A stretch of DNA of 17,882 nucleotides, taken from Smittium culicis (lineage: Eukaryota; Kickxellomycota; Harpellomycetes; Harpellales; Legeriomycetaceae). The stretch lies in the NCBI GenBank assembly GCA_001970855.1, contig LSSN01005566.1:1-17882 (forward strand), read 5' to 3'. Position numbers and translations under genes: made by a program. Below are positions 10,493 to 17,882 of the stretch, piece after piece. Position 1 is the stretch's first letter. The number at the start of each line of letters is the position of its first letter. The notes under the pieces are model-generated. The model was not told the origin of the DNA and searched no databases. It saw only the letters and a program-made list of their open reading frames with translations.

Positions 10493-10878
10493 TTAACCCT
10501 TTCCGGAACCAACGATCTTAAACTTAATTAAAAATCATAATTGGGTAAGCAAATTTAAAATTATACATTGTTGGATGTATTTTATTTAATAGCCAATAAA
10601 TATTATCATTTTATTCAATATATCAGTTTTTCATTTGGTTGGATAGTTTAGGTAGTTCAAAAAAAGTCAACCCGCCCCTGAAGGGTTAACCCTTTCTCGA
10701 TCAACAATCTTTAAAAAAAAAGTCTATTTAATCATTTGATTATGATTTTAAGCAAGATTATTTTTTGCTGTTTTTATACTATATATCAATATTTCTTAAG
10801 GCTTCGGAATTAAAGAATTTTTTTTGAACACTGTTGGCTATATTTGGTAGATCAAAAATAGTATACCTCCCGTGAAAT
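10493..10878. repeat. Degenerate tandem duplication, two ~193-bp units
   Basis: The two units start at 10493 and 10686, both with TTAACCCTTTC then a CAAC(G/A)ATCTT block. They share TAAGCAA-ATT in the middle. They end with matching blocks: GGATAGTTTAGGTAGTTCAAA against GGCTATATTTGGTAGATCAAA, then a C-rich patch and GTGAA/CTGAA. The middles have diverged by substitutions and indels, so the duplication is old. No coding capacity was seen and no third copy was found in the window. Confidence 0.6.
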
Positions 10879-10989
10879 TGATAAATACATAGTTTTATTG
10901 GTTTTATATCAATAATAGAACCCTATAAAAAAATATAAGCTATAAATAATATTAAAGTTAGTATAAGGCATAAAGTCAATTTAATATCT

Positions 10990-11460
10990 AAATATAAATT
11001 AAATCTTATTCCGGACTACAGGATGTGCACCTAAAGGGAATTGTGATCAGACAAACAATCGTATGACCCTTCCAGATATCACTGTAAGTAGTCTGGATGA
11101 ATGAAGTTACAAGTAATCAAGTAATTAATCTGATTCTGACAGAATTGAATTCAAAAGGGAATAAATTCTTAGCCAGAGCCTACATTTAACTTGGCTAATA
11201 AAAAATAAGTTTCTAACTAAGTGTGCGAATGATCGATCAGACTCTCCTACAATATTCTGATTAACAGCTTAGGCCCATACATGCGTCAAATACTGGTAAT
11301 GCGCACAGATAATATCATATCTATTCTGATTTAATCGATCTCTGCTGTTTATATTTGGTCCTCTTCTCGAATCAATATCCTCTGAATCGATTAATATAAC
11401 CTTTTTCTTTCTCAATTGGGCATTGTTATAGCTATGTAGAACTTTAGCATATTTCACAGC
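10990..11460 (-). pseudogene. Coding relic B, the most complete of three related relics
   Basis: It is less A+T-rich than its flanks. The minus-strand frame from 11457 reads through DSEDIDSRRGPNINSRDRLN and QYLTHVW, hits a TAA at 11271-11269, then continues in the same frame as AVNQNIVGESDRSFAHLVRN and FFISQVKCRLWLR. Relic C has the same layout in its first half, DSEISEEDPLEIGETY through AWISAVKQPILAEPYRSF. Relic A has the second half. Agreement across the internal stop shows a decayed protein gene present in several copies. The family was not recognised; a transposable-element protein (gag-like or other) is my inference from the repetition. Confidence 0.5.
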
Positions 11461-12119
11461 TTAATACTTTAAACCGTTTGAAGATGATTCAAAATTAGTA
11501 GTATTGAAAAAAAAAAAGTTTCTCGCAATAAATATTGCATATAAATGAATAAGTATAACTCTTGATCCTAAGCACCTAATTACTAAAAAGAAAAAAGAGA
11601 ATTACCTTTGAACTCTTATAATTTTTTTGTTTCGGATATTGATTTAGAAAAATAAATAAAAACCCTCATTACAAAGAAAATTGCAATTAATGTTTACAAA
11701 AAGGCTCGTCGATAATCTATAATACTGTTGAACTAAGTCATTAATCTCACAAAATATTATTTCTTTAATGTTAAATTTAAAAAGATAACATAATATTATA
11801 GTATTCTTCAATTTATTCGCATACGTGAACATTTTATACTTCTTAACTGTCGAAAACACAATTCACAGTATTAAAAATAAAATGTATTTCAATATACCTT
11901 TAACAAAATTCGACTCATTTTTAAGCTCAAAAAACTCGTATTTTCAAAAAAAAAAAAAAAACAGACTTGTATTCTCATAATTAATGTTTTAATGATTTTT
12001 ATTGAGTAGTTATGATAAATTATCAAAAATTCTGCGAAAGGACCGTTTATGCATAATTGTAGATATGAGAACGTAATAAATATATGTAAAAAGGGCAGTA
12101 ATAATAAATTCTCATAAAT
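11461..12119. other. A+T-rich spacer
   Basis: Contains homopolymer A runs near 11507 and 11947. One open frame (11644-11859, minus) has a low-complexity translation that I could not relate to any family. No supported gene. Its right end presumably includes the 3' UTR of the secreted-protein gene, although no AATAAA lies close to that stop codon. Confidence 0.5.
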
Positions 12120-12482
12120 CTAAACTAATGAGGCCAAAAAGCCAGAAATGAAGATTCCAGAGAGTGATATCTTGGCTACAACTGAGGCAGAGCTAGATTT
12201 TGATGATGAAGAAGATGAAGATGAAGAAGAACTTGACGTTTGTGAACTAGCGCTAGGTGCGATGGCAGCAATACCGGCTGAAGCAGCAGACTCTCCAGCA
12301 GCTACTCCAGCAGAGGCAGCAGCAGCTCCAGCAGCTAGTCCCGCAGAAGCGGCAGCTTCCCCAGCAGCAACGCCTAATTGTCCGGCTGCTGCGCCAACTG
12401 CTGCTGCCGCTGATGCGATATCAGGAATAACAGCTTGCGAAACTACGGCGGTTAAAAGTACAGGTATGGCGATGAATTTCAT
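12120..12482 (-). CDS. Secreted, probably GPI-anchored Ala/Gly/Ser-rich protein with 11-residue repeats
   Basis: 120 aa. An N-terminal signal peptide (MKFIAIPVLLTAVVSQAV) is followed by an Ala/Gly domain. Residues 37-80 are four 11-residue repeats of pattern G-[VLI]-A-A-G-x-x-A-A-S-A, the last degenerate. Then come a run of 12 Ser (83-94), small residues SSSAS (96-100) that could hold a GPI attachment site, and a hydrophobic C-terminus (105-120). This order (signal, low-complexity Ser stalk, hydrophobic tail) is typical of fungal GPI-anchored wall or membrane proteins. No catalytic domain is present and no orthologue was recognised. The other strand is also open across the same stretch because of the GCN repeats, but lacks a signal peptide. 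The gene is far more G+C-rich than its flanks, as its Ala codons require. Confidence 0.7.
   Translation of the reverse strand: MKFIAIPVLLTAVVSQAVIPDIASAAAAVGAAAGQLGVAAGEAAASAGLAAGAAAASAGVAAGESAASAGIAAIAPSASSQTSSSSSSSSSSSSKSSSASVVAKISLSGIFISGFLASLV
12243..12374 (-). repeat. 33-bp coding repeat, four units
   Basis: Encodes the hendecads GVAAGEAAASA, GLAAGAAAASA, GVAAGESAASA and GIAAIAPSASS in tandem. Unit lengths are equal with no indels, suggesting amplification by unequal exchange or slippage followed by substitutions. Confidence 0.8.
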
Positions 12483-12648
12483 TTTAGGGCAAATCGGATC
12501 TTTCTTTTTTTGAAGGTATTAGTTTTAAGGTCAATATAATTAAAGAGCCAGTTTTTGGAATACAATTAAATGATAAAAGGGATAAACTAAAACCTACCCA
12601 AAGTGTTTGTTGACAATGCTATTTAACTTGACAAGGATATCGCCTCGG

Positions 12649-12655
12649 CTTTATA
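12649..12655 (-). promoter_or_regulatory. Possible TATA box of the secreted-protein gene
   Basis: TATAAAG on the minus strand, about 167 nt upstream of the ATG and next to a short G+C-rich patch (GCCGAGGCG). The spacing is reasonable if the 5' leader is about 130 nt. A GGTAAG between the TATA-like motif and the region above it was noted but not interpreted. Confidence 0.25.
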
Positions 12656-12734
12656 TTAAAATTTGCTTACCTTTTTTTTTTTTTGCAGTTTTTGGATTAA
12701 TACACATAATTACAAGATGGTTAGCTATTAATCA

Positions 12735-12886
12735 ACACCACTGTTTAAAACAAAACACTTAATTATTAGAAAAATCACTTTGGTTATAGAGTCATCGCTA
12801 GATATTTGTAATTTCCAATAATTAATACTCCAAAACTTATATTATTTATCTAAAACCAAATTAAATAATTATACTTAATTCTATTG
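12735..12886 (+). repeat. Left arm of the inverted repeat
   Basis: Starts ACACCACTGTTTAAAAC and ends near TTCTATTG. It pairs with 13593-13741. Blocks such as CTCCAAAACTTATATTATTT and ATCTAAAACCAAATTA are identical in both arms. Confidence 0.85.
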
Positions 12887-13592
12887 ATTAATTTATATTT
12901 TAATTAATAATTCATCCAGCGAATGATCTTATTTTTTGTTTCTATAGGGGCTAAATCTCTTAATCCATCCACTAAGCTATCATTATTACTTGTGATCGAA
13001 GTTGATAAAATACTTTGATAATTTCGCTTTACAGCTGGTAGATTTTACCCCAATAGAAAGCTTATAACGAAGAGCTTTAAATATTAAGAGTCTTTTAAAT
13101 TTTTGGGTGTTTAGTTTTTCTAAAGTATGTGTGAAACAACTTGATTTAGCTCCATAGTATAGTTAGTCATTTTATATTATCAAAAAAAAATCCTATTAAT
13201 TTTGAAAATTTGACTTTGAAGATATTGATGGATTTACTCTTAAAAGAGTTTAAATCGCTATCATTATACTATAATTATTCAAAATTCTTAAACTTCAAAA
13301 TGTTTTTTTGAATATATTTGATCTTTGAATGTACTGATAGTTTAAAAAACTTTACTGTACTTATCCACAAATTATTTGGTTGGTTTAAATAATGATATTG
13401 AGTATATATTTATTTTATGTTTAAACTATAGAATTACTTATTAAGTGAACAAATATTTGATTGAAAATATTATTTTTCTGCTTTATAAGAAACGAAATAA
13501 ATACTAGATCAAATAAATTAAATAAAACAACACACCTTACTATTTTGTGGCAACTTTATAAAGAAGTATATTTTAATTCAAACATTCCATAC

Positions 13593-13741
13593 CAATAGAA
13601 CTAAGATATAATTATCTAATTTGGTTTTAGATAAATAATATAAGTTTTGGAGCATTAATTATCGGAAATTACAAATAAATAGTGATGATTCTATAATCAA
13701 AGTGTTTTTTCTAATAAGAGTTTTGTTTTAAACAGTGGTGT
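13593..13741 (-). repeat. Right arm of the inverted repeat
   Basis: Reverse complement of the left arm with scattered substitutions and one 3-nt length difference. Beyond position 13741 the similarity drops away, although a GGTTA block may continue on both sides. Confidence 0.85.
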
Positions 13742-13803
13742 GTACCATTTTAACCGTTACAAGATTTAACCGTTAAACCCCGAATAAAAAAATACCATTT
13801 TAA
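13733..13803 (+). repeat. hAT-like terminal sequence with paired TTAACCGTTA motifs
   Basis: CAGTGGTG is followed by TTAACCGTTA at 13750 and again at 13766, and by TACCATTTTAA at 13743 and 13793 (50 bp apart). CAGTG-type ends with subterminal AACCGTTA-like repeats are familiar from hAT transposons in fungi. No matching opposite end was found downstream, so this may be a solo end, or an extension of the adjacent module. Confidence 0.35.
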
Positions 13804-14029
13804 GGCCAAGTAAGTAACAGTCTAAAGTGATAAGCTCATAAAAATTATTAAAACCCATGTTTTTTCACGGAACTTTATTGGTACGATAACAATAGTTAAA
13901 GCTGCGCGGTAAAGTAAACTACAAAATAAAACATATGTTGCAATCATGTTAATATATATATATACTAATTAAATCATTTTTAAGTCTCACAGCTGCGTAT
14001 ATAAAGAGATATGGTATCAACCTACAAGC

Positions 14030-14370
14030 CGTAAGATTGCTCCATGTATTTCTTCGCGCTAGGAGTTAACTTAAGTTACTAGATGTTGTTAAATTAAGTT
14101 CGTTTCATCAACATATATATTTTTGAAATCGTAAAGGTTCTAATAAGAGCATGTGCTAACTGGGTTGATAAATGATGAGATAAAAACCAAAAGTGGGAAT
14201 GATCGATATGGCTCTGCTAAAATAGGCTGCTTAACGGCTGAGATCCAAGCAGGTGCCATACGTTGATCTTGTGCATAGATATATTTCCAGATTTTACTGT
14301 TCGAATAGGTTTCTCCTATTTCTAGAGGGTCCTCCTCTGAAATTTCTGATCATTGCCTTCATCATTTAAA
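14030..14370 (-). pseudogene. Coding relic C of the unidentified repeated element
   Basis: The minus strand reads DSEISEEDPLEIGETYSNSK and KIWKYIYAQDQRMAPAWISA, then VKQPILAEPYRSF, then slips out of frame. It aligns with relic B around WA-AVNQNIVGESDRSF, and at DNA level GAATGATCGAT and TGCATAGAT correspond to GAATGATCGAT and CGCACAGAT in B. Similarity continues more weakly to about 14030. The open stretch is short (about 60 codons), bounded by stops, with no plausible start. Confidence 0.45.
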
Positions 14371-16362
14371 ACAAATATAAGTGTAAATCTACGTGGAATT
14401 TTAGTTTGGCGAAATTAGAAAATTAAAATACTTGTGCATCAAACCACAGAAATGTACTTCATCCTTAGGACACTGCTAATCAGTAACACACCTTTATTTT
14501 AGCGGAATTAGTGATTGAATTTTTTTATCGTGCGTAATTGGATATATTTTCTAAATAAAATCAGGCAATTACCGTCGAATTTGTTACATGTGTCCCTATT
14601 AATATTTATAACCGATAAAATGGGCTTTATGTAGCTAAATTCAGGTAACTTTTTGATACAATGTTATGATCTTTGTTAGTGTGTTAGATTTCAGCGAAAA
14701 AATATTTGAGCATACCTCATATATAAATTGGCTTTATGAAATCTTTTATTAAGCTTCAGGAGGTAAAATTACGTCTAATATATGGTTATCTCTATATTAA
14801 GATGTACTTAATTGCCAGTGAATTAAAAAGCAATGTTTTACATGATTTTCTAAAATCCAATATTATAAATAAACTATAATTTTTTAACAAATTTTATGAG
14901 ATTCTTTTTGTGAGGAATTTTTTTTTACTAGCTAGTTCATACAAATATCAAATTTTTAAAGCTATATGGTACGCCAGATATTTTTTTCGAAACTGTATCC
15001 CATTTGTATTTAAAAAATAAAATTACACAAAAAACCATGATAAAAATTTTTCAGAAAAAGATCCACTCCTCGAAATATTCTTCCATATTGAATGAATTGA
15101 ATATCTTTTAAAATAGAGTGATAATATTATTAATCTCTACATTCTGTACCTGACTGTTTTAGTCTTTTCCCGAGCAGTAGACTGATTTTGACCTACATAA
15201 TGTATCCAATTATATTCAATAATTTATATTTATTTCTGAAATTCTATCAAATTTTTTTTTTGATACTGTTTAACGTAGATAATTATTACTACTACATTTA
15301 TTTACAATTTTCAATTTTAGTTTAGACGAATAATAAAAGAAAGTAAAGAAAAGAAATAAAAAAAAATACTGATAATAATAATTTATGATATATTTTCTAG
15401 TGTTTGAAGAATTCGGAAAACTTTAGTTAATTCTTGGTAAAAAATATAAGAATAAGATAAAGGGAGCTAAAAATCATTTTTCTAAACAAATAATAATGCT
15501 TTTATGTCACTATGAGTTACAATTTCAACGATTTTTACTCCAAAAAGATTAAATCTCTTTTATCAATACATAAGAAAAGACATTTTTTTATAAAATTGAT
15601 GTTTTATGTTTATTCTTTAATAATTTTCAACCTTCTTTATTACCCTCCAAACTCAGATGTGTACAAGCTTCTCATTCATTTTCAAAAATAATTTTTCTTT
15701 TTTTATTTACATAAACACGCATAGATAAACTTTTAATTGTAAAACGTTTTTTTTTAATTTTAAAAATTTCTTATATTTCAGGATGCATATTAACTCTTTC
15801 TAAAGTCAAATGAAACCAGTTTAAACGGTTTATTATTTTTATTCAATATTAGATTTTCTTTTAATTTTCTTTTAGTCGCTAAAAGTTGATATACCTTATT
15901 TTTTTCACTGTGAACTTCCACCAACAATAATAAGATTCCGATATTATAAAGAGGGCTGATGTCTATAATTTTGATTTTAATAAATGTTTAACTTTATTAA
16001 AAGTTAGATGTTATTATATTAATGTGAATAAAGTATAGCAATAAAGAAATTGGATTGTCACAAAGAAAATATATGTTAATAGAGAAGCCAGACGATCGCA
16101 AATTATAGCTAATAAAAATATTTTTCTTTCAAATAAAATGACTTGTAGCTGTGAGCTATTTGCGCACTGCTACAATAATCATTAAAAATGGGTGGGGAAA
16201 ACGATAAATAAGGGGGGGGGGTTATTAACAAGGATAAACTTTTCAATAGTGACAAGTTAAGTGACTATATATATTCAAGTTGCCGGTAAGTAGAGATGAA
16301 ACGAAATTATAAGGGCAATTAATTCTATTTTTTAAATTAAACAAATAGTATTATTTCGTTAA
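14371..16362. other. A+T-rich spacer of about 2 kb
   Basis: No open frame of note on either strand, no tRNA-like fold, no further copy of the relic family or of the inverted arms. Only homopolymer tracts and the G-run listed separately stand out. Confidence 0.5.
16212..16221. repeat. Run of 10 G
   Basis: A G homopolymer in otherwise strongly A+T-rich DNA, preceded nearby by GGGTGGGG (16190-16197). The two together make a purine-rich, G-rich strand close to the end of the LINE. Confidence 0.9.
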
Positions 16363-16598
16363 GTTTATTTTCATAGAAAGTTTATTATACACAAATTAAA
16401 ATTGTTCATAAAACTATCAAAAAATAATTAAAAAGTTAAAAAAATTTCTAAAAAAAATTTTCATCCTAACCCTCGACACCGCTCATTCAGTTTCATACCC
16501 ACAGTGAAAATTTTCAAGGGTACTGGTGAATCACATATACATTATAGTATAAGTGCTCTGGAAACGCGGATGTCGTTCAAAAATTTGTCTGTTTCCAG

Positions 16599-16635
16599 AT
16601 CAAAATTTTGATAGGATGTGCCAGCTAGAAGCTGG
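16599..16635. other. Palindrome and hairpin in the LINE 3' region
   Basis: A perfect 14-bp palindrome ATCAAAATTTTGAT (16599-16612) is followed by a perfect 6-bp-stem hairpin CCAGCT-AGA-AGCTGG (16621-16635), just past the stop of the frameshifted tail. Some LINEs carry 3' stem-loops that their own reverse transcriptase recognises; that role here is inference. Confidence 0.55.
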
Positions 16636-16647
16636 ATCAAAGACTGT

Positions 16648-16821
16648 TTAGACCACCCACCCAAGGAGATTTCCAGCTCGCCCCTGATCAGCATCGTGGA
16701 AATTCGAAGGTAAAATTTTTTCTTTAGAGCGGATCGGCGTCGGCATTAACCGGCCAATCATCGATGATAGGCTATTTCTCCAACGGCTGTAGTTCAAAAA
16801 TATGTAATCGACAGACTCGGG
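16648..16821 (-). pseudogene. Frameshifted C-terminal tail of the LINE ORF
   Basis: In another frame from the main ORF, 57 codons follow (PESVDYIFLNYSRWRNSLSS onward) and end at TAA 16650-16648. This is the usual continuation of a LINE zinc knuckle: the CxxC half is in the main frame (C347 and C350 of the visible fragment) and the rest is here. The shift falls in or next to a run of six T on the minus strand (16823-16828). The expected His and last Cys of the knuckle are both Tyr (codons at 16804-16806 and 16789-16791), so the finger is also damaged by point changes. Confidence 0.6.
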
Positions 16822-17882
16822 CAAAAAATTTTACAGCAGAGGCAAAAATTTTTGAATTTTTGGTCGACGATTTTCATGTTCGACAGGCGCTGGGCGGTCC
16901 GGAGTGTGCCCATACGCATTTTCCCAATGTCCTGAAGGCCCAGCTTCAGGTCCGGATACATAGCTTGAAGGTCAACGCAGTTGCCTTTTTTTCCAATTTT
17001 TCGGTCCACCGTCCACCGGTGGATGACAGACCGGTTATTTCGTCGTTTCCGGTCGACTATCGTGATGATAGTCTGACCGTTTGAATCTTGAGAGCAAAAT
17101 TTTTTGATCCACCGGGCGCTCCCGGTCACACAGGTGGCCATCCGGGCCTTCATCGGAGCCTTGATGAGGTCGGCGATCCATGTTTTTGATGTTGGCCATT
17201 TATGGTATGCACGCTCACGGGCTGTGCTGGTGCGCTTGAACACTGAGCTTATGCCCAGTTCGTCACTGGTGCGCTCCATGGCCGCTGATTTCCCGACGTT
17301 GGCAACCATTCGGATTGCCTTGTCGATTTCTGACTGTATGGGCTTGCATCTGGATTCGCTCATGCCAAATGTATCCCCACCGTAACATCCAATCGGCATC
17401 AGTACCGAATTGATGAACTTTATTTTTAGTGCTGTGAGCACATCAGACCGTCTCAGGAAGCTGTATGCAGCGTATACAGCCTTCCTGACCTTGTTCTTGT
17501 TGTTCTTGATGGTCCCAGATACGTCCCATTTGCTATTCATAATATAGCCCAAGTAGGTGTACTGGTCGGTGGAGTTGACTTTTTGACCCTGCAGGGTCAT
17601 ATCAGTAGTCAACTCCCCGCTTATAGTCATTATCCCCCGCTTGGAGGCATTCACAGCCATTTCCCAAGTGTCCGACCATTCGGTTATGGTGTTCAGTGCA
17701 GTTTGTAGATCGGCTGATGATTCGGCCAATAGCACGGCATCGTCGGCAAACAGTAGTCCAGGTATGCGCGAGGTGAGCCCAGGCACCCGCACACCTCGTA
17801 CGCCCTTGAATATATCGTTGATGAAAAAATCGAAGAGTATCGGCGAGGCTGGGCACCCTTGCCGCACTCCACAGAGGTATTC
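16794..17882 (-). CDS. LINE reverse transcriptase, C-terminal half (partial, probably inactive)
   Basis: The frame is open to the window edge and codes for 362 visible residues. Motifs in order: GVRQGCPASPILFDFFINDI (5-24), the block before the catalytic turn; LLFADDAVLLAES (43-55) with the catalytic Asp pair; WEMAVNASK (73-81); YTYLGYIM (108-115), the primer-grip region. A thumb and connector follow, including ELGISSVFKRTSTARERAYH and KTWIADLIKAPMKARMATC. It would copy element RNA at a nicked chromosomal target. The ORF ends early, after the CLCC half of the zinc knuckle, because of a frameshift. The 5' half cannot be judged. Clade was not assigned; no RNase H domain is visible. Confidence 0.9.
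   Translation of the reverse strand, partial: EYLCGVRQGCPASPILFDFFINDIFKGVRGVRVPGLTSRIPGLLFADDAVLLAESSADLQTALNTITEWSDTWEMAVNASKRGIMTISGELTTDMTLQGQKVNSTDQYTYLGYIMNSKWDVSGTIKNNKNKVRKAVYAAYSFLRRSDVLTALKIKFINSVLMPIGCYGGDTFGMSESRCKPIQSEIDKAIRMVANVGKSAAMERTSDELGISSVFKRTSTARERAYHKWPTSKTWIADLIKAPMKARMATCVTGSARWIKKFCSQDSNGQTIITIVDRKRRNNRSVIHRWTVDRKIGKKGNCVDLQAMYPDLKLGLQDIGKMRMGTLRTAQRLSNMKIVDQKFKNFCLCCKIFCPSLSITYF

Larger units (their letters stand above)
12735..13741. mobile_element. 1.0-kb non-autonomous DNA transposon-like module with ~150-bp inverted arms
   Basis: Two long inverted arms, roughly 85-90% identical by eye, flank about 700 bp with no meaningful reading frame. That structure is typical of MITE-like or deletion-derived DNA transposons. 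The outermost shared sequence is ACACCACTGTTTAAAACAAAAC. No clean target-site duplication could be read next to either arm, so the exact ends and the superfamily are uncertain. Arm differences are largely transitions, implying an old insertion. It lies just upstream of the secreted-protein gene. Confidence 0.65.
16363..17882 (-). mobile_element. LINE (non-LTR retrotransposon), 3' part, running off the right edge
   Basis: Contains the C-terminal half of a reverse transcriptase ORF, a frameshifted zinc-knuckle tail, and an untranslated 3' region ending in an A+T-rich tail that contains AATAAACT. The tail is shared with the element at 1-131. The coding part is about half G+C by eye, against about one-fifth in the flanks, with an abrupt change near 16480. 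The 5' portion (endonuclease and fingers/palm) lies outside the window. No LTRs are expected or seen. Confidence 0.85.

Noticed and set aside
11644..11859. 71-codon minus-strand frame
   Set aside because: A+T-driven composition, no motif, no plausible partner exon.
12148..12513. Plus-strand 121-codon frame opposite the secreted-protein gene
   Set aside because: It lacks a signal peptide or known domain; its openness follows from GCN/TCN repeats on the other strand, whose product has a coherent signal-to-GPI layout.
16764..17084. Plus-strand frame antisense to the LINE (also 17104-17385)
   Set aside because: The opposite strand encodes clear reverse-transcriptase motifs; these are shadows in G+C-rich DNA.
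17602..17856. Alternative minus-strand frame within the LINE
   Set aside because: It overlaps the catalytic block of the real frame and shows no motif of its own.
1..17882. tRNA, rRNA, CRISPR array, LTR pairs, prokaryotic operon signals
   Set aside because: Searched by eye on both strands; no cloverleaf with a proper T-arm, no regularly spaced repeats with unique spacers, no long direct terminal repeats, and the gene structure is plainly eukaryotic.

Overview
The window looks like nuclear DNA of a very A+T-rich fungus (by eye about 80% A+T outside genes). The clues are a fungal-type mitoribosomal protein mS23 (yeast Rsm25 family), a U1 snRNP 70K gene cut by five short introns (60-152 nt), a small Ser/Ala-rich secreted protein with GPI-anchor features, and non-LTR retrotransposon sequence. 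A mitoribosomal protein argues against anaerobic gut fungi (Neocallimastigomycota), which lack a mitochondrial genome. An early-diverging lineage, for example an A+T-rich Zoopagomycota such as Harpellales, is possible, but that is a guess. TAA and TAG act as stops, and a CTG codon sits at a conserved Leu position in U1-70K, so the standard code fits.

Layout. 1-131: poly(A)-tailed 3' end of a retroelement. 360-560: coding relic A. 561-5580: A+T-rich desert. 5581-6397 (minus): mS23, probably with a short last intron. 6398-8113: intergenic region between two divergent genes. 8114-9626 (plus): U1-70K in six exons. 10493-10878: degenerate two-copy tandem repeat of about 193 bp. 10990-11460: coding relic B. 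12120-12482 (minus): Ala/Gly/Ser-rich secreted protein with 11-residue repeats. 12735-13741: 1.0-kb inverted-repeat module resembling a non-autonomous DNA transposon. 14030-14370: coding relic C. 14371-16362: A+T-rich and empty. 16363-17882 (minus): 3' part of a LINE that is strikingly G+C-rich, running off the right edge.

The three host genes have unrelated jobs (mitochondrial translation, pre-mRNA splicing, cell surface) and are well separated, so nothing suggests a shared system. The rest is mostly repeat debris. I see no convincing new biological system. The best leads are: a stop codon embedded in a perfect splice donor in mS23; a stop-free, multiple-of-three intron in U1-70K; an 11-residue glycine-zipper surface protein; related LINE tails facing each other at the two ends of the window; and a three-copy family of coding relics I could not identify.
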